A stretch of 64,000 nt of DNA from Stenotrophomonas maltophilia D457 (GTDB lineage Bacteria > Pseudomonadota > Gammaproteobacteria > Xanthomonadales > Xanthomonadaceae), in NCBI RefSeq assembly GCF_000284595.1, contig NC_017671.1:405001-469000 (forward strand), given 5' to 3'. Below, one piece after another: positions 9,720 through 19,027 of this stretch (position 1 is the first letter of the stretch; each line of letters begins with the position of its first letter). The notes below the pieces were generated by a model, which was not told the DNA's origin, did no database searches, and worked only from the letters and a program-made list of their open reading frames with translations. Made by a program: the position numbers and the translations under genes.

Positions 9720-9772
9720 GTGGGGACGGGCCGGGGCGTCCACGCAGCGCACGGATCCACGACAATAGCGAC

Positions 9773-10372
9773 ATGAACCTGTCCGATCCGAACTTCCAGC
9801 TGGAGCTGGCTGCCAACATCGCCGTCGCCGGCTCGATCCTGCTGGCCGGCCGCAACAACGTGCACACCTGGTGGCTGGGCATCGTCGGCTGCGCCTTGTT
9901 TGCTGCCGTGTTCGAACGATCGCATCTGTATGCGGACATGGTGCTGCAGTTCTTCTTCATCGCCATCAGCGTGCTGGGCTGGTGGCAGTGGCTGCGTGGT
10001 GACCATGGCGCGCCGTTGCCGATCACTTCATTGCGGCCGCGCGCCTGGGCCTGGCTGGCGCCGCTGGCGGTAGTGGCCACGTTCGGCTACGGCTGGATGC
10101 TGACCCGCCTGACCAATGCCTATGCGCCGTACATCGATTCGGCGGTGCTGGTGTTGAGTGTGATCGCGCAGATCCTGATGATGCGACGCAAGCTGGAATC
10201 GTGGTGGGTATGGCTGCTGGTGAACACCGTTGCGGTGCCGCTCTACTACAGCCGTGGCCTGCACCTGACCTCGATCCTGTATGTGGGCTTCTGGATCAAC
10301 GCGCTGGTCGCCTTGCGCCATTGGCGGCACCTGATGCGGGACGAGGCCCGGGCGGCCGATGCCGCTGCCTGA
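9773..10372 (+). CDS. pnuC: PnuC family nicotinamide riboside/mononucleotide transporter
   Basis: A 199-residue inner-membrane protein with about seven helices that takes up the NAD precursor nicotinamide riboside. Family features include the early NVHTWWLGIVGC segment and repeated Trp-rich helix ends such as FFIAISVLGWWQW. The ATG at 9773 begins a normal-length PnuC; the frame stays open further upstream only across the preceding gene and its terminator. The last 14 bases overlap the start of nadR, so the two are translationally coupled: the transporter supplies the substrate that the kinase traps. Confidence 0.93.
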   Translation: MNLSDPNFQLELAANIAVAGSILLAGRNNVHTWWLGIVGCALFAAVFERSHLYADMVLQFFFIAISVLGWWQWLRGDHGAPLPITSLRPRAWAWLAPLAVVATFGYGWMLTRLTNAYAPYIDSAVLVLSVIAQILMMRRKLESWWVWLLVNTVAVPLYYSRGLHLTSILYVGFWINALVALRHWRHLMRDEARAADAAA

Positions 10373-11432
10373 GCGCGTTGCACGCGGCCTGGTGGTGGGC
10401 AAGTTCTGCCCGCTGCATCTCGGCCATGAACGACTGATCGACTTCGCCGCCACGCGCTGCCAGCAGCTGCTGGTGATCGGCTGGTCGCAGCCGGGCTTTG
10501 CCGGCTACAGCGCTGCGCGCCGCGAGCGCTGGTTGCGTGCGCGTTTCCCGCAGGCCACGGTAACGGTGCTTGGCGACGCGCGACTGGCCGCATTGTGCAC
10601 GCAGCATGGCTTGCCGGTGCGAGCGCTGCCGCAGGACAGTGATGACGAACAGGTGCAGCGTGACTTTACCGCCTGGCTGTGCCTGAACCTGTTCGGTGGG
10701 CCGGTGCAGGCGGTGTACACCGGTGAGGACTACGGTGACGGCTTCGCGCAGGCGCTGGCCACGCACTTCAGTGCGCCGGTACGCCATGAGCGGCTCGAAC
10801 GCGCATTGGACGTCGGGCAGGCCTGCGGCACCGAGCTGCGCAGCGATCCGCATGCGCATCGCCATGGGCTCGCACCGCAGGTGTATGCCGACCATGTACA
10901 GCGCGTGGCCTTCATCGGTGGCGAGTCCAGCGGCAAGACCACGCTGGCCCGCGTGCTGGCCGAGCGTCTGCAGACTGTCTGGGTGCCGGAGTATGGCCGC
11001 ACGCTGTGGGAGCAGCGAGGCGGAGAGCTGACGCCGGGCGATCTGCTGCGCATCGCAATGACACAGCCACAGCACGAAGACGAAGCTGTGCGGCGTGCGC
11101 ATCGCTGGCTGTTCTGCGATACCACGCCGCTGGTGACGCTGGGCTACAGCGGCTGGATGTTTGGCACGGCGCCGCAGCCGCTGCGGCAAGCGGCACGACG
11201 ACGCTACGACCTGCTGTTCCTGTGCGCGCCGGATATTCCGTTTGACCAGGATGGCACGCGCGTGGGCGAAGCCTTCCGGGCGCAGCAGCATGCGTGGTAC
11301 CTGGAGCAGCTGCAGGCAGAGGGTGTCGAGCATGTGCTGCTGGAAGGCGATCTGGAGACGCGCATCGCACGCGTGCAGGGCGAGCTGGCGAAGCGGGCGG
11401 ACAATCGGTTCAGTGTGGCCCAGCCTCTGTAG
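10359..11432 (+). CDS. nadR: NadR-like NMN adenylyltransferase / ribosylnicotinamide kinase
   Basis: A 357-residue cytoplasmic bifunctional enzyme: the kinase domain phosphorylates nicotinamide riboside and the adenylyltransferase domain makes NAD. The N-terminal nucleotidyltransferase has the HxGH motif (LHLGH, about residue 20). The C-terminal P-loop kinase has GGESSGKTT near residue 187. Unlike enterobacterial NadR it has no N-terminal helix-turn-helix, so it is not expected to repress transcription. The stop codon TAG is part of the GTAG head of the SMAG element that follows. Confidence 0.93.
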   Translation: MPLPERVARGLVVGKFCPLHLGHERLIDFAATRCQQLLVIGWSQPGFAGYSAARRERWLRARFPQATVTVLGDARLAALCTQHGLPVRALPQDSDDEQVQRDFTAWLCLNLFGGPVQAVYTGEDYGDGFAQALATHFSAPVRHERLERALDVGQACGTELRSDPHAHRHGLAPQVYADHVQRVAFIGGESSGKTTLARVLAERLQTVWVPEYGRTLWEQRGGELTPGDLLRIAMTQPQHEDEAVRRAHRWLFCDTTPLVTLGYSGWMFGTAPQPLRQAARRRYDLLFLCAPDIPFDQDGTRVGEAFRAQQHAWYLEQLQAEGVEHVLLEGDLETRIARVQGELAKRADNRFSVAQPL

Positions 11433-11554
11433 AGCCGAGCCCACGCTCGGCTGCGCCAGAAAAGCCGAGCATGGGCTCGGCTCTACAGCCAGGAAAGCCG
11501 AGCATGGGCTCGGCTCTACAGCCGGAAAAGCCGAGCGTGGGCCCGCCTCTACAG
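11429..11554. repeat. Cluster of four SMAG-type palindromes
   Basis: One GTAG-headed element (GTAGAGCCGAGCCCACGCTCGGCT) is followed by three in the opposite orientation, each ending in CTCTACA with a core such as GCCGAGCATGGGCTCGGC. The three are separated by about ten bases and look like tandem copies. The first GTAG supplies the nadR stop codon. Confidence 0.88.
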
Positions 11555-11566
11555 GAAGCAAAGCAC

Positions 11567-11594
11567 AAAAAACCCCGCGTTCGCGGGGTTTTTT
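11567..11594. terminator. Bidirectional intrinsic terminator between nadR and putA
   Basis: AAAAAACCCCGCG TT CGCGGGGTTTTTT is a perfect hairpin with an A run before and a T run after it. It can end transcription of nadR on the plus strand and of putA on the minus strand. Confidence 0.93.
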
Positions 11595-11616
11595 GTTTAC
11601 TGCATCAAGCAGGCGA

Positions 11617-14600
11617 TCAGTCGCCCAGGGTCAGCAGCGAGGCGTTGCCGCCGGCGGCTGTGGTGTTCACCGTCACCGTCTTTTCGGTAGCGAAGCGCAG
11701 CAGGTAGTGCGGGCCGCCGGCCTTCGGGCCGGTGCCGGACAGGCCCTGGCCGCCGAACGGCTGCACGCCGACCACCGCGCCGATCTGGTTGCGGTTGACG
11801 TAGACGTTGCCGACGTGGACGCCGTTGCTGATGCGATCAACGGTCTCGTCGATGCGCGAATGCACGCCCAGGGTCAGGCCGTAGCCGGTGGCATTGATCT
11901 GGTCGATCACCGCGTCGAGCTGGTCGCCCTTCCAGCGGATCACGTGCAGGACCGGCCCGAAGATTTCCTTGTGCAGCTGGCCCAGGTCCTTCAGTTCATA
12001 CGCGCGCGGTGCGAAGAAGGTGCCATTGGCCGCTTCGGCGGACAGCTCGGCGGCCGCGATCAGGCGCGCTTCGCGGTCCATGCGCTCGGCGTGGTCCTGC
12101 AGGATCTTCAGCGCGTCGGCGTCGATCACCGGGCCGACGTCGGTGGACAGCAGGCCCGGGTTGCCGACCTTCAGTTCCTTCATCGCGCCGGCCAGCATGG
12201 TCATCACCTTGTCGGCGATGTCGTCCTGCACGAACAGCACGCGCGCGGCCGAGCAACGCTGGCCGGCGGAGGTGAAGGCCGAACCGATCGCGTCCTTGAC
12301 CAGCTGTTCCGGCAGCGCCGAGGAGTCGGCGATGAAGGCATTCTGGCCGCCGGTCTCGGCGATCAGCACACCGATGGCGGCGTCACGCGCGGCCATGGCG
12401 CGGTTGATCGCACGTGCGGTGTCGGTGGAGCCGGTGAAGGCCACGCCGGCCACGCGCGGGTCGGCGGTCAGTGCGGCACCGACGGTGGCGCCGTCGCCCG
12501 GCAGGTACTGCACCACCTCGGCCGGCACGCCAGCTTCGTGCAGCAGCTTCACCGCGTAGTAGCCGATCAGGTTGGTCTGTTCGGCCGGCTTGGCGATGAC
12601 GCTGTTGCCGGCGGCCAGTGCAGCAGCGACCTGGCCCAGGAAGATCGCCAGCGGGAAGTTCCACGGGCTGATGCAGACGAACACGCCGCGGCCGTGCAGC
12701 TGCAGCTCGTTGGACTCACCGGTCGGGCTGGGCAGCTTCTCGGCGTGGCTGAACTGCTCGCGCGCCTGCTTGGCGTAGTAGCGCAGGAAGTCCACGGCTT
12801 CGCGCACTTCGGCGATGCTGTCGGGCAGGCTCTTGCCGGCTTCCTTCACGCACAGCGCCATGAACTCCGGCATGCGCGCTTCCAGCTGGTCGGCGGCGTG
12901 CTCGAGGATGGCGGCGCGGCTGGCGGCCGGGGTGCGGTTCCAGGCCGGCTGCGCGGCTACGGCATTCGCCAGCGCCTTCTGCACGGTGGCGGCATCGGCG
13001 GCCAGCCACTGGCCGACCACTTCGCGGGTGTCGGCCGGGTTGGTCACCGGCAGCGAGGCGCCGGCCGGGTTCGCACCCGGCACCAGCGGGGCGGCCTGCC
13101 ACGGCTTCACGGCCGCGTTGAGCTGCTCGGCGAGGGCGCGCAGTTCGTTGTCGTTGGCGAGGTTGGCGCCCATGGAGTTCTTCCTGTCGTGGTTCTGGCT
13201 GCGCAGCAGGTCTACCGGCAGCGGGATCTTGGGATGCGGAATCGAAGCGAACGAGGCGACCATCTCGACCGGATCGCGGATCAGGTCGGCGATCGGCACG
13301 CGCTCATCGGTGATGCGGTTGACGAAGCTGGAGTTGGCGCCGTTTTCCAGCAGGCGGCGCACCAGGTACGGCAGCAGGTCTTCATGCGAACCGACCGGGG
13401 CGTACACGCGGCAGGGCAGGCCCAGGCGATCGGCCGGCACCACTTCGGCGTACAGGTCATCGCCCATGCCGTGCAGCTTCTGGTGCTCGTACACGCCACC
13501 GTTGGCGATGCTGCGCACCGCAGCGATGGTGTGCGCGTTGTGCGTGGCGAACATCGGGTAGATCGCGTCGGCATGGGTGAACAGGCGCTTGGCGCATGCC
13601 AGGTAGGACACGTCGGTGTTCTGCTTGCGGGTGAACACCGGGTAGCCCGGATAGCCTTCGATCTGCGCGCGCTTGATCTCGGCATCCCAATAGGCGCCCT
13701 TGACCAGGCGCACCTGCAGGCGGCGACCGGCGCGGCGCGCCATGTCGGCCAGGTGGTCGATCGTGTACGGTGTGCGCTTCTGGTAGGCCTGCACGACCAC
13801 GCCGAAGCCGTCCCAGCCGGCCAGCGAGGCGTCGGAGAACACCTGCTCGATGATGTCCAGCGACAGTTCCAGGCGGTCGGACTCTTCGGCGTCGACGGTG
13901 CAGCCGATGCCGTAGCTCTTGGCCAGCTGCGCCAGCTCCAGCACGCCCGGCACCAGGTCCTTCAGCACGCGCTCGCGCTTGGCGTGCTCGTAGCGCGGGT
14001 ACAGCGCCGACAGCTTGATCGAGATGCCCGGTGCGTTGTTGACGTCGCCATCCGGGCGGCCGCCGCGGGCCTTGTGATCACCGCCAATGGCGTGGATCGC
14101 GCGACGGTAGTCTTCCAGGTAGCGCAGCGCGTCCTTCATGGTCAGCGCGCCTTCGCCCAGCATGTCGAAGGAGTAGCGGTAGTTCGCGTTGTCGCCCTTG
14201 TGCGAGCGCGACAGCGCCTCGCTGATGGTGCGGCCCATGACGAACTGGTGGCCCATGATCTTCATCGCCTGGCGCACGGCCAGGCGCACCACCGGCTCAC
14301 CGACGCGGCCGACCAGGCGCTTGAACGCGCTGGGCGCATCGGCGCGGGTGGCGTCGTTCATCTGTACCAGCTTGCCGGTCAGCATCAGGCCCCAGGTGGA
14401 GGCGTTGACCAGCACCGAGTCGCTGCCGCCCAGGTGCTTTTCCCAGTCGGCATCGGCCAGCTTGTCGCGGATCAGCTTGTCGGCGGTGTCCTGGTCCGGA
14501 ATGCGCAGCAGCGCTTCGGCCACGCACATCAGCAGCACGCCTTCTTCGCTGCCCAGGTCGTACTGGCGCATGAAGGCTTCGATCGCGCCCTGGTCCTTGG

Positions 14601-14835
14601 CACGCACGCGCACGCGGCCGACCAGGTCGGCGGCCAGCGCCTGCACCCTGGCCTGCTCGTCGGCCGGCAGCCGGGCCTGCGCCAGCAGCTCGCGGACGTG
14701 GCTGGCCTCGTCCTTCAACCAGGCATCGGTGATGGCCTGGCGGAACGGGTTGGGGGGCGCCGGCAGTTCCGGCGACAGCAGCACGCCGGGACGCTGGGCG
14801 TCGCTGGCGGCAGGGGAGGAGGAAGGTGCGTTCAT
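11617..14835 (-). CDS. putA: Bifunctional proline dehydrogenase / glutamate-semialdehyde dehydrogenase
   Basis: A 1072-residue enzyme that oxidises proline to glutamate. The FAD-dependent proline dehydrogenase barrel covers roughly residues 150-460 (substrate-end motifs such as RLVKGAYWD). The NAD-dependent aldehyde dehydrogenase domain follows, with its catalytic Cys in SAGQRCSAA and general base Glu in AETGGQNA. I start at MNAPSSSPAASD; an earlier ATG would add 13 residues. It lacks the N-terminal ribbon-helix-helix domain of E. coli PutA, so it should be catalytic only. It is convergent with nadR, and its promoter region lies in 14836-15109. Confidence 0.96.
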   Translation of the reverse strand: MNAPSSSPAASDAQRPGVLLSPELPAPPNPFRQAITDAWLKDEASHVRELLAQARLPADEQARVQALAADLVGRVRVRAKDQGAIEAFMRQYDLGSEEGVLLMCVAEALLRIPDQDTADKLIRDKLADADWEKHLGGSDSVLVNASTWGLMLTGKLVQMNDATRADAPSAFKRLVGRVGEPVVRLAVRQAMKIMGHQFVMGRTISEALSRSHKGDNANYRYSFDMLGEGALTMKDALRYLEDYRRAIHAIGGDHKARGGRPDGDVNNAPGISIKLSALYPRYEHAKRERVLKDLVPGVLELAQLAKSYGIGCTVDAEESDRLELSLDIIEQVFSDASLAGWDGFGVVVQAYQKRTPYTIDHLADMARRAGRRLQVRLVKGAYWDAEIKRAQIEGYPGYPVFTRKQNTDVSYLACAKRLFTHADAIYPMFATHNAHTIAAVRSIANGGVYEHQKLHGMGDDLYAEVVPADRLGLPCRVYAPVGSHEDLLPYLVRRLLENGANSSFVNRITDERVPIADLIRDPVEMVASFASIPHPKIPLPVDLLRSQNHDRKNSMGANLANDNELRALAEQLNAAVKPWQAAPLVPGANPAGASLPVTNPADTREVVGQWLAADAATVQKALANAVAAQPAWNRTPAASRAAILEHAADQLEARMPEFMALCVKEAGKSLPDSIAEVREAVDFLRYYAKQAREQFSHAEKLPSPTGESNELQLHGRGVFVCISPWNFPLAIFLGQVAAALAAGNSVIAKPAEQTNLIGYYAVKLLHEAGVPAEVVQYLPGDGATVGAALTADPRVAGVAFTGSTDTARAINRAMAARDAAIGVLIAETGGQNAFIADSSALPEQLVKDAIGSAFTSAGQRCSAARVLFVQDDIADKVMTMLAGAMKELKVGNPGLLSTDVGPVIDADALKILQDHAERMDREARLIAAAELSAEAANGTFFAPRAYELKDLGQLHKEIFGPVLHVIRWKGDQLDAVIDQINATGYGLTLGVHSRIDETVDRISNGVHVGNVYVNRNQIGAVVGVQPFGGQGLSGTGPKAGGPHYLLRFATEKTVTVNTTAAGGNASLLTLGD

Positions 14836-15109
14836 GCCGGTCCGGCCAATGGAAAACTTGGCGATTTTAATCATTTTTGCGGGTTGCGGAAGTGCCCCAC
14901 AGCCACCTTCGTGAAGGGCTGATAGCCCCTAACGGTGGTGTATTCAGCGTGTTCAGCAAGCCCGGCAATATTTGTGCTGAATTCGGCATTCGCGCCGCCG
15001 ACCCCATGCTGTGTTGCAGCATGGGAAAAAGTGTGAATGCACCCTTGCTACCGGCGAGAGGGCGGGGCTACCATCGAGACGTTTCCCGCGGCAGGAACGC
15101 GGTTGCGAC
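14836..15109. other. Divergent intergenic region between putA and the cytochrome oxidase cluster
   Basis: No gene is visible. The region should hold divergent promoters for putA and the oxidase operon. It contains the perfect inverted repeat CCCATGCTG / CAGCATGGG with a five-base spacer at 15003-15025. No T run follows on either strand, so it is a candidate protein-binding site, not a terminator. The putA-proximal part is AT-rich (GATTAAAATC on the minus strand). No consensus promoter pair stands out. Confidence 0.5.
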
Positions 15110-15586
15110 ATGATCGAGGTGCTTCCAGCTCCGGATGGGTCAGGTACGCAGCTGCGGCTGCGTCCCCCACGGGCGCTCGATGCCCGGCAGTTCGTCCTGT
15201 TGTTCACCGTGTTGTCGGGTGCGATGTGGCTGGTGTCCGCCCTCGGGTGGTTGGCCGGCAATGCATTCGCCCCCCTGTTCGCGCTGCTGTACAGCCTGGT
15301 GCTGGCGGCGGCACTGCGTGCCTTGTGGCGCAGCGGTGAACGGCAGGAGGAGATCCGGGTAGTGCCGGCGTACGTGGAGGTCATCCCCGTACCCGGTGGA
15401 TCGCCGGTGTTCCGGGCCCACCCCCACTGGGTGCGCCTGCTCACCGGCGATGAGAGGGTCCGGCTGGCATCCAGCGGCCGGCAGGTGGAGGTGGGGAGTT
15501 TCCTCGCGCCGGCCGAACGTCAGACGCTCGCAGAGACACTTGAAAGCTTGCTCGCCGCCAGCGATGGCGGCAACCGACGACGCTAA
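15110..15586 (+). CDS. DUF2244 membrane protein, first gene of the oxidase cluster
   Basis: A 158-residue protein with two adjacent transmembrane helices (about residues 25-70: VLLFTVLSGAMWLV and FAPLFALLYSLVLAAAL), then a cytoplasmic beta-rich domain with HPHWVRLL. These are the hallmarks of DUF2244. The ATG at 15110 has a ribosome site (GCAGGAA); the frame is open upstream but with an unlikely leader. It ends 11 bases before coxB. Known: DUF2244 genes often travel with cytochrome c oxidase genes. Its function is unknown; an assembly role is inferred from position. Confidence 0.88.
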   Translation: MIEVLPAPDGSGTQLRLRPPRALDARQFVLLFTVLSGAMWLVSALGWLAGNAFAPLFALLYSLVLAAALRALWRSGERQEEIRVVPAYVEVIPVPGGSPVFRAHPHWVRLLTGDERVRLASSGRQVEVGSFLAPAERQTLAETLESLLAASDGGNRRR

Positions 15587-15597
15587 GGGTCTAGGCA

Positions 15598-16551
15598 ATG
15601 AAGCAAAGCAGCAGGTGGGGCACGAAGTGCGTTGCAGCGGTCACCGCCATGGTGGCCGGGGGACTGATGCCGGCGTTGGCCTGGGCCCAGGCGGCCGATC
15701 CCAAGCCGTGGCAGCTGAACATGGGCAAGGGGGTGACCCAGACCTCGCGCCTGGCCTGGGAATCGAACAATCTCTCGTTGATCATCTGCACGGTGATCGG
15801 CGTCATCGTGTTCGGCGCGATGGCCTACGCCATCTTCAAGTTCCGCAAATCCAAGGGGGCAGTCGCCGCCACCTTCAGCCACAACACCAAGGCCGAGATC
15901 ATCTGGACGGTGATCCCGGTGATCATCCTGATCGTGATGGCGTGGCCGGCCACGGCCAACCTGATCAAGATGTACGACACCCGCGATGCCGAGATGACGG
16001 TCAAGGTCACCGGCTACCAGTGGATGTGGAAGTACGAATACCTCGGCGAGAACGTCACCTTCACCAGCCGCCTGGACCGCGAGTCCGACCGCGTGCGGCA
16101 AAGTGGCATCGTGCCGACCCGTGAAAGCCATCCGCACTACCTGCTGGATGTCGACAACCGGCTGGTGCTGCCGGTCGACACCAAGGTGCGCTTCGTCATC
16201 ACCTCCGACGACGTGATCCACGCCTGGTGGGTGCCGGCGCTGGGCTGGAAGCAGGATGCCATTCCCGGCTTCATCAACGAAGCCTGGACCAGCATCGAGC
16301 AGCCTGGCGTGTACCGCGGCCAGTGCGCCGAGCTGTGCGGAAAGGACCACGGCTTCATGCCGATCGTGGTCGAGGCGGTGTCCAAGGAGGAATTCAAACA
16401 GTGGCTGGCGCAGCGCAAGCCGGCGCCGGCTGCCGCGCCGGCCACGCCTGCGGCACCTGCCGAACCGGCTGCACCGGCGGGCGAGGCGCCGGCTGCGCCT
16501 GCTGCTGCAGAAGCGGCCAGCGCACCTGCCACTGCAGCCAGCGGCGCGTGA
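15598..16551 (+). CDS. coxB: Cytochrome c oxidase subunit II
   Basis: A 317-residue subunit that accepts electrons from cytochrome c through the CuA centre. A signal peptide, two transmembrane helices (about residues 58-80 and 100-120) and a periplasmic cupredoxin domain are visible. The CuA ligands are His208, Cys243, Glu245, Cys247, His251 and Met254 (motif GQCAELCGKDHGFM). After the cupredoxin domain comes an Ala/Pro-rich tail of about 50 residues, with no haem c motif (CxxCH), so this is a caa3-lacking, aa3-type subunit II. It is followed by ctaD after a short hairpin-forming gap. Confidence 0.97.
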   Translation: MKQSSRWGTKCVAAVTAMVAGGLMPALAWAQAADPKPWQLNMGKGVTQTSRLAWESNNLSLIICTVIGVIVFGAMAYAIFKFRKSKGAVAATFSHNTKAEIIWTVIPVIILIVMAWPATANLIKMYDTRDAEMTVKVTGYQWMWKYEYLGENVTFTSRLDRESDRVRQSGIVPTRESHPHYLLDVDNRLVLPVDTKVRFVITSDDVIHAWWVPALGWKQDAIPGFINEAWTSIEQPGVYRGQCAELCGKDHGFMPIVVEAVSKEEFKQWLAQRKPAPAAAPATPAAPAEPAAPAGEAPAAPAAAEAASAPATAASGA

Positions 16552-16610
16552 TGTAAAGCCCGCGGCCGCCCGCGGCCGTGGTGACAACCGATTCTGAGAG
16601 GTGTTTTGCA

Positions 16611-18218
16611 ATGGCGCACTCGGCAGTTGGGCACGACGATCACCATCACCAGCAGAGTTTCTTCGAGCGTTGGTTCTTCTCGACCAACCACAAGGACATC
16701 GGCACGCTGTACCTGGGTTTCAGCTTCATCATGTTCATCATCGGCGCGGCGATGAGCGTGGTGATCCGCGCCGAGCTGGCACAGCCCGGCCTGCAGTTCG
16801 TCAAGCCCGAGTTCTTCAACCAGATGACCACCGTGCATGCGCTGGTGATGATCTTCGGTGGCGTGATGCCGGCCTTCGTCGGCCTCGCCAACTGGATGAT
16901 CCCGCTGCAGATCGGCGCGCCGGACATGGCGCTGCCGCGCATGAACAACTGGTCGTTCTGGTTGCTGCCGGTGGCCTTCAGCCTGCTGCTGCTGACCCTG
17001 TTCCTGCCCGGTGGTGCGCCGGCTGGTGGCTGGACGCTGTATCCGCCGCTGTCGCTGCAGGGCGGCTACAACGTGGCCTTCAGCGTGTTCGCTATCCACG
17101 TGGCCGGCATCAGTTCGATCATGGGTGCGATCAACATCATCGCCACCGTGCTGAACATGCGTGCGCCGGGCATCGACCTGCTGAAAATGCCGATCTTCTG
17201 CTGGGCCTGGCTGATCACCGCGTTCCTGCTGATCGCGGTGATGCCGGTGCTGGCCGGTGCGGTGACCATGCTGCTGACCGACAAGTTCTTCGGCACCAGC
17301 TTCTTCAACGCCGCCGGTGGCGGTGACCCGGTGATGTACCAGCACATCTTCTGGTTCTTCGGGCACCCCGAGGTCTACATCATGATCCTGCCCGCCTTCG
17401 GCGTGGTCAGCGAGATCATCCCGACCTTCAGCCGCAAGCCGCTGTTCGGCTACCAAGCGATGGTGTACGCCACCGCGGCGATCGCGTTCCTGTCGTTCAT
17501 CGTCTGGGCCCACCACATGTTCACCGTGGGCATGCCGCTGGGCGGCGAGATCTATTTCATGTTCGCCACCATGCTGATCTCGATCCCGACCGGCGTGAAG
17601 GTGTTCAACTGGGTCAGCACCATGTGGCGTGGCTCGCTGACGTTCGAGGCACCGATGCTGTGGTCGGTGGCCTTCGTCATCCTGTTCACCATCGGTGGCT
17701 TCTCCGGCCTGATGCTGGCCATCGTGGCCGCCGACTTCCAGTACCACGACACCTACTTCGTGGTCGCGCACTTCCACTACGTGCTGGTGACCGGTGCGGT
17801 GTTCGCGCTGATCGCCGCGGTGTACTACTGGTGGCCGAAGTGGACCGGGCGCATGTACAGCGAGAAGTGGGCCAAGGTGCACTTCTGGTGGTCGATCGTG
17901 TTCGTCAACCTGCTGTTCTTCCCGCAGCACTTCCTCGGCCTGGCCGGCATGCCGCGCCGCATTCCCGATTACAGCGTGGCGTTTGCCGACTGGAACCTGA
18001 TCAGCTCGATCGGTGCGTTCGGCATGTTCGTCACCCCGTTCATGATGGCCGCGATCCTGCTGTCCTCGCTGCGCAACGGCGAGAAGGCCGAAGCGCGTTC
18101 CTGGGAGGGTGCACGCGGCCTGGAATGGACGCTGCCGTCGCCGGCACCGGCGCACACCTTCACCACCCCGCCGACCATCCGCCCGGGGGATCTGGCGCAT
18201 GACGACATCACGCATTGA
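16611..18218 (+). CDS. ctaD: Cytochrome c oxidase subunit I
   Basis: The 535-residue catalytic subunit with twelve transmembrane helices, carrying haem a, haem a3 and CuB. Visible motifs are WFFGHPEVYIMILP (CuB His and the cross-linked Tyr), AHHMF (the two further CuB His residues) and AHFHYVL (haem ligands). The first helix carries the usual STNHKDIGTLYL. The start at 16611 has GAGAGGTG as ribosome site; an earlier start would add a leader not seen in the family. A small membrane protein gene follows after eight bases. Confidence 0.97.
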   Translation: MAHSAVGHDDHHHQQSFFERWFFSTNHKDIGTLYLGFSFIMFIIGAAMSVVIRAELAQPGLQFVKPEFFNQMTTVHALVMIFGGVMPAFVGLANWMIPLQIGAPDMALPRMNNWSFWLLPVAFSLLLLTLFLPGGAPAGGWTLYPPLSLQGGYNVAFSVFAIHVAGISSIMGAINIIATVLNMRAPGIDLLKMPIFCWAWLITAFLLIAVMPVLAGAVTMLLTDKFFGTSFFNAAGGGDPVMYQHIFWFFGHPEVYIMILPAFGVVSEIIPTFSRKPLFGYQAMVYATAAIAFLSFIVWAHHMFTVGMPLGGEIYFMFATMLISIPTGVKVFNWVSTMWRGSLTFEAPMLWSVAFVILFTIGGFSGLMLAIVAADFQYHDTYFVVAHFHYVLVTGAVFALIAAVYYWWPKWTGRMYSEKWAKVHFWWSIVFVNLLFFPQHFLGLAGMPRRIPDYSVAFADWNLISSIGAFGMFVTPFMMAAILLSSLRNGEKAEARSWEGARGLEWTLPSPAPAHTFTTPPTIRPGDLAHDDITH

Positions 18219-18226
18219 GGTGGGGC

Positions 18227-18427
18227 ATGCATAACGAGAGCCCGCTGCAGACCTGTAGAGCCGAGCCATGCTCGGCGGATGAGAAGCAGCCGACCAGCGG
18301 TCGGCTCTACGAGGGCGGAAGCATCGAGCAGCAGCGCCAGCGTGCGAAGCGCACGGCGGTGTGGGTCGGCGCCATCGCTGTGCTGGTCTACGTCGGCTTC
18401 ATCCTCAGCGGGGTGATCGGCCGATGA
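18227..18427 (+). CDS. Small single-helix membrane protein with a SMAG pair embedded in frame
   Basis: A 66-residue protein with one C-terminal helix ([20 protein letters not shown]), placed between ctaD and cox11, where related bacteria have a similar small protein. The ATG at 18227 follows GAGGTGGGG, and the stop overlaps the cox11 start (ATGA). Codons 10-28 (18254-18310) are made entirely of a GTAG...CTAC SMAG pair, encoding a Cys/Ala/Glu-rich stretch unrelated to the rest. The element is 57 bases long, so the frame is kept. Function unknown; probably an oxidase assembly or accessory subunit. Confidence 0.78.
   Translation: MHNESPLQTCRAEPCSADEKQPTSGRLYEGGSIEQQRQRAKRTAVWVGAIAVLVYVGFILSGVIGR
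18254..18310. repeat. SMAG pair inside a coding sequence
   Basis: A GTAGAGCCGAGCCATGCTCGGC head at 18254 and an inverted partner ending in GGTCGGCTCTAC at 18310 together span 57 bases, exactly 19 codons of the small oxidase-cluster gene. Nearly all other such elements in this window lie between genes. Confidence 0.85.
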
Positions 18428-19014
18428 GCGAGGCACCGGCCAGCACACCGTCACGCAGTGCCGGGCTGCCGCGCCTGATCGGCGTGGCGGTGGCGGTGTT
18501 CCTGCTGACGTTCTCGCTGGTGCCGCTGTACCGCATTGCCTGCGAGAAGGTGTTCGGCGTGCGCCTGGAACGCGGTCCCGGTGGCGAAGCCAGCGCAGGT
18601 GCCGCGGCCGGCAAGCGCACCGTGCGGGTGGAGTTCGATGGCGGCGTCAATTCGCGACTGCCGTGGTCGTTCCATCCTGAGCAGCTGACCATGGACGTGG
18701 TGCCCGGCGAGCTCAACGAGGCGCTGTACTTCGCCCGCAACGACAGCGCAGCTGCCGTGGTCGGCAGCGCGGTGCCTTCGGTGGCACCGGCGCGTGCGTC
18801 GGGCTTCTTCAGCAAGACCGAGTGCTTCTGTTTCACCGCGCAGACGCTGCAGGCCGGCGAGAAGCGCGACATGCCGGTGCGCTTCATCGTCGATCCGGAC
18901 CTGCCGCCGGAGATCAGGACGATCACCTTGTCCTACACCTTCTACCGCAACGACGCGCTGTCCGATCGGCTGGCCCCGGCCGCCACCTCGGACGGCGCGC
19001 ACGCCGCACCCTGA
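18424..19014 (+). CDS. ctaG: Cytochrome c oxidase copper chaperone Cox11/CtaG
   Basis: A 196-residue membrane-anchored copper chaperone that helps build the CuB site of subunit I. One transmembrane helix (about residues 18-36) is followed by the periplasmic beta-barrel with the copper motif CFCF (Cys134 and Cys136). The family signature FSKTECFCF and the later LSYTFYR are present. A Gly/Ala-rich insert lies after the helix (residues 52-64). The start overlaps the stop of the small upstream gene by ATGA, which fixes it. Confidence 0.95.
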   Translation: MSEAPASTPSRSAGLPRLIGVAVAVFLLTFSLVPLYRIACEKVFGVRLERGPGGEASAGAAAGKRTVRVEFDGGVNSRLPWSFHPEQLTMDVVPGELNEALYFARNDSAAAVVGSAVPSVAPARASGFFSKTECFCFTAQTLQAGEKRDMPVRFIVDPDLPPEIRTITLSYTFYRNDALSDRLAPAATSDGAHAAP

Positions 19015-19027
19015 CCCGGATACCGAC

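Noticed and set aside
11161..14922. Very long open frame (1253 codons) antisense to putA
   Set aside because: PutA on the other strand has full-length homology and all catalytic motifs. The antisense frame is His/Gln/Val-rich low-complexity sequence typical of a reverse-strand shadow in GC-rich DNA.
15003..15025. Hairpin CCCATGCTG / CAGCATGGG as a terminator
   Set aside because: No T run follows on either strand, and it lies between divergent genes where no transcript ends. Kept only as a possible binding site.
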